DNA from: Sphingomonadaceae bacterium
GTDB taxonomy: Bacteria > Pseudomonadota > Alphaproteobacteria > Sphingomonadales > Sphingomonadaceae
DNA: 6,219 bases
Direction of reading: 5' to 3'
Assembly (NCBI GenBank): GCA_947442095.1
Contig: CANEVG010000223.1
Span: 1-6,219 of the forward strand
Shown: positions 1 to 5,968 of the stretch, piece by piece
How positions within the stretch are numbered: the first letter of the stretch is position 1
Layout of the letters: each line of letters starts with the position of its first letter
Position numbers and translations under genes: made by a program
Notes under the pieces: model-generated
Seen by the model: only the letters and a program-made list of their open reading frames with translations
The model's database searches: none
Told to the model about the DNA's origin: nothing

Positions 1-442
1 ATTGCATTTGTCGGCGCATCGCGATGGCGACTGCAACCATGCTGCCAAAGGCCATCGCCTCGACCTGGGTGAGTGACCGGAAATACGCGTCGGTGAAAAA
101 CGGCGGCACGCGGTGCAGGGCAAGCGCATGCGTCCGGAGATGACGCCAAGGACCACGAGAGCTGACACGAGAACCAGGCTGGACCAGCCGAGCTGCCGGT
201 GCAGCGCCAGATTGCCGGGTTCTGCCAGCGTGTTCTGCATGATGATCAGGGCAAGCCAGCTTGGCATGGCGATGCCATGAATATCAATCCAGATCGGGGT
301 TTTCAGCGGCGCGGTAAAGCCGCGCAGCGCCCATAGCGCAACTGCGGACACGATAGAAAGCAGCAAGCGCCAGGGCCAGCCGCGTGAAGAAGCGTTGGTC
401 GGCAAGAGAGGACGGGCTCGGCCGTCCCGCAGTCATGTTCAT
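1..442 (-). pseudogene. Multi-pass membrane protein, partial, with two compensating frameshifts
   Basis: No single frame gives the whole protein, but three frame segments join into a convincing membrane protein. Segment one starts at ATG 442 (MNMTAGRPSPSSLADQRFF) and runs to about 368. Segment two, shifted by one base, runs from about 366 to 133 and contains hydrophobic stretches (LLLSIVSAVALWALRGF and SSLVLVSALVVLGVISG) and the motif NLALHRQLGW. Segment three, back in the first frame, runs from about 130 off the left edge and contains LHRVPPFFTDAYF and another hydrophobic helix. Read only in the first frame, the ORF stops at 284-286. The two LHR motifs followed by helices recall an uncharacterised sphingomonad membrane family, possibly DUF2306-like; this is recollection and no function is assigned. 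The gene starts 68 bases after the DUF4230 stop, so it may be the last gene of the same operon. It is either a recent pseudogene or carries sequencing errors. Confidence 0.65.
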
Positions 443-510
443 AGGTCGGATACCCCGACCAATGTCTGGTAAACACTGTCCGGCAGATACGCCCGCTATC
501 GGGTCCCGAT

Positions 511-1173
511 CTACGGCTTGGCTGCCTCGCCATCGATCGATACCGCAAGCTTCACATCGCCGAAACCGGCCACTTGCAGGGGGATAGCCAGATTCTGGCG
601 GATTGCGTCCTTCGCGGCGGACCGGGCAAGAGCCATCAGTACCGGATTGGTCGCCTGCTCCACAGCCAGCCGCTCGGCGAGCTTGGTGTTGTCGCGGGTC
701 AGCTTGTCCTGCGCGGCGCGCGTGATCCACACGCCCTCGCGCAGATACTGTGCTCTCGCTTCGTCGAGATTGGGCCGGGTGACCTCGAGCGCGGGCAGCC
801 GGACCGTCAGCGTCTTGCCCGCCGCGTCCCAGCGCATGCGGTCGCGCCCGACCTTGCCGAGATCGATAGCATAGTCGACCCTTGCGGGTATCACCGCGAC
901 CTGCCGCGAAGTGACGAGGCCGAACAGACGGCTGTCATCGCTGGCCACAACGGGGGCGAGTTCGGCGCTGAACACGGTGAGCCGATCCTGCTTGTCGAAT
1001 GCGACCAGACTGGTGGCTAGCGGATCGCCGATTGGTTCTGGTCGCCATAACTGCCAGCCCAGCCAGACTGCGAGCGCCGCTGCGGCCAAAAAGAGCAGCC
1101 ATGGCAGGACGGCCAGCCGCAAGCTCCGTTGCGGCGCCGAGGCTTGCGCTGGTCTCAGGCGATCAAGGTCCAT
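511..1173 (-). CDS. DUF4230 domain-containing membrane-anchored protein
   Basis: A 220-aa protein with a short cytoplasmic N-terminus rich in basic residues, one transmembrane helix at about residues 21-42 (AVLPWLLFLAAAALAVWLGW), and a soluble region expected to lie in the periplasm. Residues 60-215 match my picture of DUF4230: a beta-rich part with RQVAVIPARVDYAIDLGKV and LTVRLPALEVTRPNLDEA, then a charged helical part (about 150-195) ending in AKDAIRQNLAIPLQVAGF. The molecular function of DUF4230 proteins is unknown. The ATG start lies inside the 3' end of the upstream hydrolase gene: 19 bases (1155-1173) are shared in different frames, so translation is probably coupled. No shift or missing segment is seen, and the length is usual for the family. 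The family assignment is fairly secure; any role in the envelope is inference. Confidence 0.85.
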   Translation of the reverse strand: MDLDRLRPAQASAPQRSLRLAVLPWLLFLAAAALAVWLGWQLWRPEPIGDPLATSLVAFDKQDRLTVFSAELAPVVASDDSRLFGLVTSRQVAVIPARVDYAIDLGKVGRDRMRWDAAGKTLTVRLPALEVTRPNLDEARAQYLREGVWITRAAQDKLTRDNTKLAERLAVEQATNPVLMALARSAAKDAIRQNLAIPLQVAGFGDVKLAVSIDGEAAKP

Positions 1174-2114
1174 GGCTGTTCCGGTGCGTCTGGTCCGCGC
1201 ATGATTCGGCCCTGCGTTTCGAGGTCGAGTAGATGTGCGAGCACCGATCGCCCGGCCGCGCCGGTGAGCCGCGGATCAAGCCCCTTGTACATCTGGGCTA
1301 CCATTTCGGGAATTGTCGCAGACCCTTCGCCCAGCACGCGCAGGATCTGTGCCTCACGCTGGCGGCGGTGGCCGATCATCCCGCGCACCAACTGCTGCGG
1401 TTTGGTCACCGCCGGTCCGTGAGCGGGGTAATAGACCAAGTCCTCGCGCGCCTGCAGCTTTGCCAGTGAGTGCATATAGGCTGCCATGTCGCCGTCGGGC
1501 GGCGATACAACGGTGGTCGACCAGCCCATCACGTGATCGCCGGTAAACAGCGCGCCGCTTTCGAGGAGGGCAAAACACACGTGGTTGCTGGTGTGGCCAG
1601 GTGTGGTGACGCCTTCGAGCGTCCATCCGTCCCCGGTCAGCCGCTCGCCGTCATTCAGGACCCGGTCGGGCGCGTAGAGCGGATCGAACTCGGCATCGGC
1701 GCGTACGCCCGTTCCGGCGCCGCTGTCGTCGATCGTCAGCGCGGCGCAACCGATAATCGGCGCGCCGGTGGCCGCCTGCAGCGGGCCTGCCGCCGGGCTG
1801 TGATCGCGGTGGGTGTGCGTGCACATGATGGCTGCGATGCGCTGGCCTGCGGTCGCTTTCAGGATCGCCTCGACATGGCCATTGCCGTTCGTGTCAGCAT
1901 GCCCTGCAACGCCGGTGCCGGCAGGACCCGGATCAATCACGGCGACATCCTGCCCTCTGCCGACGAGGTAGGTCTGTGTGCCATTGAAGGTGAACGGTGA
2001 GGGATTGGGCGCAAGCAAGCGCCGCACCAGCGGCTCGATTTCGACCGCAAGCCCTGTATTCCATTCAGAAGGATCCGGGATCGAAGCGCCGGGGGCGGAA
2101 TTGGATGAAGCCAT
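1155..2114 (-). CDS. Metallo-beta-lactamase-fold hydrolase, LACTB2/glyoxalase II-like
   Basis: A 319-aa protein of the MBL superfamily. The metal ligands appear complete: THTHRDH at residues 99-105 (H100, H102, D104, H105), H174 in TPGHTSNH, D193 in FTGDHVMG and H232 in YPAHGP. This predicts a two-metal hydrolase centre. The N-terminal half opens with a beta strand typical of the fold (NGTQTYLVGRGQDVAVIDPG, 44-63). After about residue 245 a helical C-terminal region (HRRQREAQILRVLGEG, then IPEMVAQMYKGL and VLAHLLDLETQGRI) resembles the winged-helix tail of LACTB2-like members. The substrate cannot be read from the sequence; a thioester, nucleic acid or small ester are all possible. It probably acts in the cytoplasm, as no signal peptide is seen. 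ATG 2114 is the only reasonable start, although its best ribosome-binding sequence lies unusually far upstream. It follows the RcdA-like gene by 75 bases and overlaps the DUF4230 gene. Confidence 0.9.
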   Translation of the reverse strand: MASSNSAPGASIPDPSEWNTGLAVEIEPLVRRLLAPNPSPFTFNGTQTYLVGRGQDVAVIDPGPAGTGVAGHADTNGNGHVEAILKATAGQRIAAIMCTHTHRDHSPAAGPLQAATGAPIIGCAALTIDDSGAGTGVRADAEFDPLYAPDRVLNDGERLTGDGWTLEGVTTPGHTSNHVCFALLESGALFTGDHVMGWSTTVVSPPDGDMAAYMHSLAKLQAREDLVYYPAHGPAVTKPQQLVRGMIGHRRQREAQILRVLGEGSATIPEMVAQMYKGLDPRLTGAAGRSVLAHLLDLETQGRIMRGPDAPEQPWTLIA

Positions 2115-2125
2115 GCTGATACTAT

Positions 2126-2141
2126 GGGGATTTTCCTCCCC
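2126..2141 (-). promoter_or_regulatory. Possible hairpin masking the Shine-Dalgarno of the MBL hydrolase
   Basis: On the minus strand the sequence GGGGAGGAAAATCCCC can form a 5-bp stem (GGGGA with TCCCC) and a 6-base loop. Its first arm contains the only strong Shine-Dalgarno-like sequence before the hydrolase gene. The AGGA core is 19 bases from ATG 2114, much further than the usual 5-10. The stem is short, so it could be chance. Confidence 0.25.
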
Positions 2142-2189
2142 TCGTGCAATCTCTACGCACTCGCTTCGAACAGGGTACGCGCGCTTCCT

Positions 2190-2687
2190 TCAGAGCCCGG
2201 CGGGGACTGCTGCGGACAGTCTCTGCCTTAGGCGCTCGATGGCGCTGCTGCCGGGATCTTCCCTTTCGCCGCGCCACGCGCGTTCCAAACGCTGGATGCG
2301 GGCATAGAGCCGTTCGCTGTCTTGCACGCAGCGCTGCGCTTCTTCCGGCAGGGCAAGGACTTGCAGAGGATCACTCAAGGGAAAGTTGGCGATCAGTCGG
2401 CCATGCCGGCGCAGCTGCAATTCACTGAGTTCTCCGGCGAAAAAGGCGCGCTGGTTCAGCAACCAGGCCAGGCAATGCATAACGCGCGTTGTGGTGCGCA
2501 GAGCCTCACAGCTGAGCTGCACATGCGCCAAATCGGCTTCTGGATCGTCGTTGGCGCCGACCAGAGCATTGCGATAATGGCCTTGGCGCAAGCGGTCGAA
2601 GACCGAGCGCGCCTCGTCCGAAAGAGCGAGGGCCTCGGCATAAAGCGCCTCGATGATGCGCGGGTTGAGGTTGGGCATTAGGGCCAT
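2190..2687 (-). CDS. rcdA: RcdA-family (DUF1465) protein, putative ClpXP adaptor
   Basis: A 165-aa, almost entirely helical protein. The most recognisable part is residues 58-88, with SCEALRTTTRVMHCLAWLLNQ followed by RAFFAGELSEL, the signature block of DUF1465 as I know it. The N-terminus (NPRIIEALYAEALALSDEAR) and the helix at 115-140 also fit. In Caulobacter crescentus the DUF1465 protein RcdA is an adaptor that helps ClpXP degrade CtrA and other substrates at the cell pole, so by homology this is a cytoplasmic proteolysis adaptor. Whether it does the same here is not shown by the sequence. The start may be ATG 2687 or ATG 2678 (MPNLNPRII); neither has a good ribosome-binding site, and 2678 looks closer to the family N-terminus. 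It sits 138 bases after the YdcH-like gene and 75 bases before the hydrolase gene. The C-terminus is intact. Confidence 0.85.
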   Translation of the reverse strand: MALMPNLNPRIIEALYAEALALSDEARSVFDRLRQGHYRNALVGANDDPEADLAHVQLSCEALRTTTRVMHCLAWLLNQRAFFAGELSELQLRRHGRLIANFPLSDPLQVLALPEEAQRCVQDSERLYARIQRLERAWRGEREDPGSSAIERLRQRLSAAVPAGL

Positions 2688-2711
2688 GGACCGCGCATAG
2701 GCTTATCCTCG

Positions 2712-2730
2712 CCCCGCGCTCAACACGGGG
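2712..2730 (-). other. GC-rich stem-loop upstream of rcdA
   Basis: On the minus strand CCCCGTG and CGCGGGG pair over 7 bp (one G-T wobble) around the 5-base loop TTGAG. It ends 24 bases before ATG 2687. No T-run follows on either strand, so it is not a classical intrinsic terminator. It may shape the rcdA leader or protect a processed transcript end. Confidence 0.4.
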
Positions 2731-2813
2731 GGCCGCTCTCGTTCACCACGTTTTTGAACTGTGCCGGAACGATACGATGCGCAGGCCCGTGCCAGGCCAA
2801 CGCCGCTACGACC

Positions 2814-2836
2814 AAAAAACTGTAATCAGGCGATTA
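2814..2836 (-). terminator. Weak candidate terminator at the end of the YdcH-like gene
   Basis: On the minus strand TAATC-GCCT-GATTA forms a 5-bp stem with a 4-base loop overlapping the stop codon (2826-2828), followed after three bases by six T (2819-2814). The layout is that of an intrinsic terminator, but the stem is short and AT-rich, so termination would be partial at best. If it works, rcdA needs its own promoter or read-through. Confidence 0.25.
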
Positions 2837-3035
2837 TATCCGGAATCAGGTAGTCTTCGAGCAGGGTGATCTGATCCTTCAGCCGCAACTTCCGCTTTTT
2901 GAGCCGTGCCACCTGCAATTGATCGTGCGCGCCCGTGCCCGACGCCAGACCCGACAGGGCATCGATCGCAGCATCAAGATCGCGATGTTCAATCCGCAGC
3001 GTCTCAAGGCGCTTGCGCATTTCGTCTTCGGTCAA
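2826..3035 (-). CDS. YdcH-like (DUF465) small helical protein, first copy
   Basis: A 69-aa protein beginning MTEDEMRKRLETLRIEHRDL (the first M is encoded by TTG) and ending EDYLIPDIIA. The conserved core is HRDLDAAIDAL at the end of helix one, and QVARLKKRKLRLKDQITLLE in helix two: a two-helix, strongly charged hairpin typical of YdcH/DUF465 proteins, which are usually about 60-75 aa. The molecular role of the family is unknown. The open frame extends upstream to ATG 3152, but that extension (Cys-rich, with WPDCHGPALLWG) is unlike the family. TTG at 3035 has GGGGAG 8 bases upstream; ATG 3020 has no comparable site, so TTG is preferred. It is the first gene of the minus-strand run and is divergent from a related gene at 3335. 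The family call is strong and the exact start is moderately sure. Confidence 0.88.
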   Translation of the reverse strand: MTEDEMRKRLETLRIEHRDLDAAIDALSGLASGTGAHDQLQVARLKKRKLRLKDQITLLEDYLIPDIIA

Positions 3036-3043
3036 CCCGGACA

Positions 3044-3049
3044 CTCCCC
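3044..3049 (-). promoter_or_regulatory. Shine-Dalgarno deciding the TTG start of the YdcH-like gene
   Basis: On the minus strand GGGGAG lies 8 bases before TTG 3035. This is the best ribosome-binding sequence near the gene and supports TTG over ATG 3020 or ATG 3152. GTG 3044 overlaps it and therefore cannot use it. Confidence 0.65.
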
Positions 3050-3181
3050 AAAGCAGCGCAGGCCCATGACAGTCGGGCCAGCAGCATCCGAAACACGGCT
3101 GCCTGTCGCTCGTAAAGGCCTTCTTTGCACCTGCATACGGACAAACCCGCAAAGGGCGCGCTCCAGCGCAGTTAGGGTTGC

Positions 3182-3210
3182 AAGATACGTAGATTGTGGG
3201 AGCATGACAA
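3182..3210 (-). promoter_or_regulatory. Sigma70-like promoter for the minus-strand genes
   Basis: On the minus strand TTGTCA (3210-3205) and TATCTT (3187-3182) are separated by exactly 17 bases. Transcription would start near 3175 and leave a leader of about 140 bases before TTG 3035. It lies in the divergent intergenic region where a promoter is expected. It would drive the YdcH-like gene and, if read-through occurs, rcdA and the genes after it. The match is good but made by eye. Confidence 0.55.
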
Positions 3211-3273
3211 CGCGCCCGCTCGGATGAGTCGAGGCCGACACATTCATGCCGGCGCTTCCTCTTCGGCCAAATC

Positions 3274-3299
3274 CTCCGGCGACTATCCCGCCGCCGGAG
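3274..3299 (+). other. Stem-loop in the leader of the second YdcH-like gene
   Basis: CTCCGGCG (3274-3281) and CGCCGGAG (3292-3299) are perfect 8-bp inverted repeats around a 10-base loop. It ends 35 bases before ATG 3335 and is not followed by a T-run. It could be a 5' untranslated structure, a protein-binding palindrome, or a chance GC-rich pairing. Confidence 0.4.
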
Positions 3300-3320
3300 C
3301 GGCTGAAGGGTTGGTCTCCT

Positions 3321-3327
3321 GAGGAGG
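3321..3327 (+). promoter_or_regulatory. Shine-Dalgarno of the second YdcH-like gene
   Basis: GAGGAGG lies 7 bases before ATG 3335, one of the strongest ribosome-binding sites in the window, and supports translation of this very short gene. CTCC at 3317-3320 just before it could pair with its GGAG over 4 bp with a 3-base loop (TGA), a minor structure. Confidence 0.75.
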
Positions 3328-3334
3328 TTACCGC

Positions 3335-3502
3335 ATGGAACTGTCGCATATCAGCGCCCTTGAAGCCAAACACGCTGGTCTGGAACGGCGTATTGCCGAG
3401 GAATTGGCACGCCCTTCTCCCAACGGCGTGCTGATCATGGAGCTCAAGCGCCGCAAGCTTCGGATCAAGGAGGAACTGGCACAATTCCAGCTGGTTCATT
3501 GA
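3335..3502 (+). CDS. YdcH-like (DUF465) small helical protein, second copy
   Basis: A 55-aa protein, easily missed because of its length. It begins MELSHISALEAKHAGLERRI and ends ELAQFQLVH. It shows the two-helix, charged pattern of DUF465: helix one with HISALEAKHAGLERRIAEEL, a short PSPNG turn, and helix two with IMELKRRKLRIKEEL. The helix-two motif LKRRKLRIKEEL parallels LKKRKLRLKDQI of the first copy, so the two are distant paralogues. The strong GAGGAGG site 7 bases upstream fixes the start. It lies 186 bases before ptsP on the same strand and may be co-transcribed with it, although a strong hairpin separates them. Function is unknown; a regulatory or scaffolding role is only a guess. The gene is complete and unbroken. 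Confidence 0.88.
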   Translation: MELSHISALEAKHAGLERRIAEELARPSPNGVLIMELKRRKLRIKEELAQFQLVH

Positions 3503-3520
3503 AAGTTCTGCGGTGAAAGC

Positions 3521-3563
3521 CTGCGGCAAGGTCGGCGGCGCCAATCCGGCCGACCTGCCGCAG
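3521..3563 (+). other. Long bulged hairpin between the YdcH-like gene and ptsP
   Basis: CTGCGGCAAGGTCGGC (3521-3536) pairs with GCCGACCTGCCGCAG (3549-3563) over 15 bp with one bulged A, around a 12-base loop. It starts 18 bases after the stop codon at 3502. No T-run follows, so it is not a typical intrinsic terminator. It may act as an mRNA 3'-end stabiliser, a partial or Rho-assisted terminator, or a structure in the ptsP leader. The gap 3503-3688 holds no gene I can support. Confidence 0.6.
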
Positions 3564-3688
3564 CGCACTTGCAGGAACCGCCGATCACAGGACCGGCAGC
3601 CCCTACGAGCGCCGGTTTTCGGGCGAATACGAATTCATGTGGCTAAAGAGCGCTGCGGTTTGCAAAGTGTCCGGTCTGCGCTACGCCC

Positions 3689-5968
3689 ATGGTCATGATC
3701 ACAGCCGCTGCCGCCGCCCGCGCGATCCTGACCTCGCTGCACGAGGTTATGGCCTCGCGTTCGGGTGCGCAGGCCAAGCTCAACCGCATCGTCGATGTCA
3801 TTGGCGAAAAGCTCGATAGCGAGGTTTGCTCAATCTACCTGCTGCGCGAGGGCATGCTCGAACTGTTCGCCACGCGCGGGCTGAATCAGGCCGCTGTCCA
3901 CGTCACGCGAATGGCAGTGGGTGAGGGGTTGGTTGGCACGATTGCTTCCAACATCGAGACGCTCAATCTCGCCGAAGCAGCCTCCCATCCCGATTTCGCG
4001 TTCTTTCCCGAAACTGGTGAGGAACGCTTCCACTCCTTCGCCGGCGTGCCGATTGTCCGCCGAGCGAGGGCAGTGGGCGTGTTGGGCGTGCAGCATGTCG
4101 AACCGCGACGCTATGAAGAGGTGGAGATCGAAGCGCTGCAGACCGTGGCGATGGTGCTTTCCGAACTGATCGCCAATGCTGATCTGATCGACGAGGAAGA
4201 CGCGCTAGGCGCTGATGCCCACCTTACTGGGCACGACCGCATTCAGGGGCTGACTTTGGTCAAGGGGCTCGCCAGCGGTGTTGCGGTGTTTCATCAACCG
4301 CGCATCACGATCGAGCATGTCGTTGCGGAGGATACCGAAGCCGAACGCCAGCGCGTCTATCTGGCGTTTGACAAGATGCGCGAACAGATCGACCGTATGG
4401 CCAGCCAGGCAGAGTTCGGCATGGGCGGCGAGCACGAGGAAGTGCTCGAGACGTATCGCATGTTTGCCTACGACGAAGGCTGGAGCCGCCGGATCAACGA
4501 AGCTATCGATTCAGGCCTGACCGCCGAGGCAGCGATCGAACGCGTGCAGCAGCGCACGCGGATGCGCATGCGGCAAATCGATGATCCTTTGCTGGCCGAT
4601 CGCATGCACGATCTGGAGGATCTTTCGAACCGGCTCCTGCGAACCGTTTCCGGCCAGCTTGGCACGGCGGCAAGCCTTGGCCTAAAGGGCGACGCCATTC
4701 TGGTCGCCCGCAACCTTGGCCCGGCCGAATTGCTGGAGTACGATCGCCGCCGGCTCAAGGGGGTGATTCTCGAGGAAGGATCGCTCACCGCGCATGTGGT
4801 GATCGTGGCCCGCGCCATGGGGGTTCCGGTCGTGGGCCGGATGCGTGCGCTGCGCGGCAAGGTGCGCGAAGGCGACCAATTGCTGCTGGATGGCGATCGC
4901 GGCATCGTCGACGTCCGCCCAGCACCCACGCTGGTCGAAGCGTTCGAGGCCCGCTTTGCCCGCAATCGTGAGCGGCAGGCCCATTATGCCGCAATGCGCG
5001 ATGTCGAGCCCGTCTCGCGTGACGGGCAGCGTGTCCGGGTCATGATGAATGCTGGGCTGCGCGACGACATGCCCATGCTGAACCTCACCGGAGCCGATGG
5101 CATCGGTCTGTTCCGCACCGAGTTCCAGTTCCTCGTGTCGGCAACGCTACCCGCCCGCGAGCGGCAGACTAGGCTTTATCGTGATGTGCTGGACGCAGCT
5201 GGGGATCGGCCTGTTGTGTTTCGCACGGTCGACATCGGCGGAGACAAGGTACTTCCCTACTTGCGCCACAATGGTGGCGAGAACGAGGAAAACCCGGCGA
5301 TGGGCTGGCGCGCCCTGCGCGTGGCGCTGGAGCGTGATGGACTGCTGAAGGTGCAGGCGCGCGCCTTGCTTGAGGCAGCGGGCGGGCGCACACTCAACGT
5401 GATGTTCCCGATGGTCACCGAACCTTGGGAGTTCGATGCGGCGCAAGCCGTGTTCGAAAGCCAGCTGGCATTCCTGAAGCGGCAGAAGAAGCTTTTACCC
5501 GATGCCATTCGCTATGGGGCCATGCTGGAAGTGCCCGCGCTCGCTGAATGCCTTGATCTGCTGGCACCGCGGCTGTCGTTCCTCTCGATCGGCACCAACG
5601 ACCTCACCCAATTCCTGTTTGCCGCAGATCGCGCCCATCCCAAGCTGGCCGAACGCTATGATTGGCTATCCCCTGCGATCCTTCGGTTCCTGCGTCGTGT
5701 GGTTGTTTCTGTTTCTCCGTTCGGCACCGATCTGACGGTCTGCGGCGAGATGGGTGGCCGGCGCCTGGAGGCTCTGGCGCTGCTGGGGATCGGCATAACC
5801 CGCCTGTCGATCACTCCGGCCGCAGTCGGCCCAGTGAAGGAACTGGTCCGTAAGGTTGAAATATCGGCAATTCGTTCGGCAATGGATGGCTGGCTGGCAC
5901 AGCCACCTGCCGACATGCGAACTGCGATCGCGACGTGGGCCACCGCGCATGGGATTGATTGCGATTGA
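3689..5968 (+). CDS. ptsP: PTS-Ntr enzyme I (phosphoenolpyruvate-protein phosphotransferase PtsP)
   Basis: A complete 759-aa EI-Ntr. It takes phosphate from phosphoenolpyruvate onto a histidine and passes it to the HPr-like protein NPr (PtsO) in the cytoplasm; the chain then reaches EIIA-Ntr (PtsN). Domains in order: GAF sensor at about 15-165 (SEVCSIYLLREGMLELFATR, FHSFAGVPIVRR); EI N-terminal helical domain at about 180-320; swivelling phosphohistidine domain at about 325-410 with EEGSLTAHVVIVARAMGVP, active H369; and the PEP-binding barrel at about 445-725 with GADGIGLFRTEFQFL, FRTVDIGGDK, NPAMGWRALR, FLSIGTNDLTQF and TVCGEMGG, catalytic C685. No key residue is missing. In Sinorhizobium and Caulobacter the GAF domain lets glutamine inhibit this enzyme, so this is likely a nitrogen sensor. 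The start is ATG 3689 or ATG 3695; neither has a clear Shine-Dalgarno, and 3695 fits the usual N-terminus slightly better. An in-frame TAA at 3644 excludes a much longer form. ptsN and ptsO are not in the window. Confidence 0.97.
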   Translation: MVMITAAAAARAILTSLHEVMASRSGAQAKLNRIVDVIGEKLDSEVCSIYLLREGMLELFATRGLNQAAVHVTRMAVGEGLVGTIASNIETLNLAEAASHPDFAFFPETGEERFHSFAGVPIVRRARAVGVLGVQHVEPRRYEEVEIEALQTVAMVLSELIANADLIDEEDALGADAHLTGHDRIQGLTLVKGLASGVAVFHQPRITIEHVVAEDTEAERQRVYLAFDKMREQIDRMASQAEFGMGGEHEEVLETYRMFAYDEGWSRRINEAIDSGLTAEAAIERVQQRTRMRMRQIDDPLLADRMHDLEDLSNRLLRTVSGQLGTAASLGLKGDAILVARNLGPAELLEYDRRRLKGVILEEGSLTAHVVIVARAMGVPVVGRMRALRGKVREGDQLLLDGDRGIVDVRPAPTLVEAFEARFARNRERQAHYAAMRDVEPVSRDGQRVRVMMNAGLRDDMPMLNLTGADGIGLFRTEFQFLVSATLPARERQTRLYRDVLDAAGDRPVVFRTVDIGGDKVLPYLRHNGGENEENPAMGWRALRVALERDGLLKVQARALLEAAGGRTLNVMFPMVTEPWEFDAAQAVFESQLAFLKRQKKLLPDAIRYGAMLEVPALAECLDLLAPRLSFLSIGTNDLTQFLFAADRAHPKLAERYDWLSPAILRFLRRVVVSVSPFGTDLTVCGEMGGRRLEALALLGIGITRLSITPAAVGPVKELVRKVEISAIRSAMDGWLAQPPADMRTAIATWATAHGIDCD

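Noticed and set aside
1470..2000. Plus-strand open frame of 176 codons opposite the MBL hydrolase
   Set aside because: It is an antisense shadow: the minus strand carries a full set of MBL metal ligands in this stretch.
2781..2796. Sigma54-like sequence TGGCACGGGCCTGC on the minus strand upstream of rcdA
   Set aside because: It resembles the -24/-12 consensus and would suit a nitrogen theme, but the spacing between GG and GC is one base too short, which sigma54 promoters do not usually tolerate.
3036..3152. N-terminal extension of the first YdcH-like gene to ATG 3152
   Set aside because: The added 39 residues are Cys-rich and unlike the family, and the TTG start at 3035 has a well-spaced Shine-Dalgarno.
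3036..3334. CtrA-binding sites (TTAA-N7-TTAA) in the divergent region
   Set aside because: I looked because of rcdA but saw no such pair; direct CtrA control is not supported by this sequence.
3032..3568. Minus-strand open frame of 178 codons
   Set aside because: It runs antisense over the well-supported second YdcH-like gene and through the promoter region, has no domain-like pattern, and is best seen as a shadow of high-GC sequence.
4468..4965. Minus-strand open frame of 165 codons inside ptsP
   Set aside because: It is Ser/Arg-rich, as typical of antisense reading of high-GC genes, and lies within the intact ptsP core domains.
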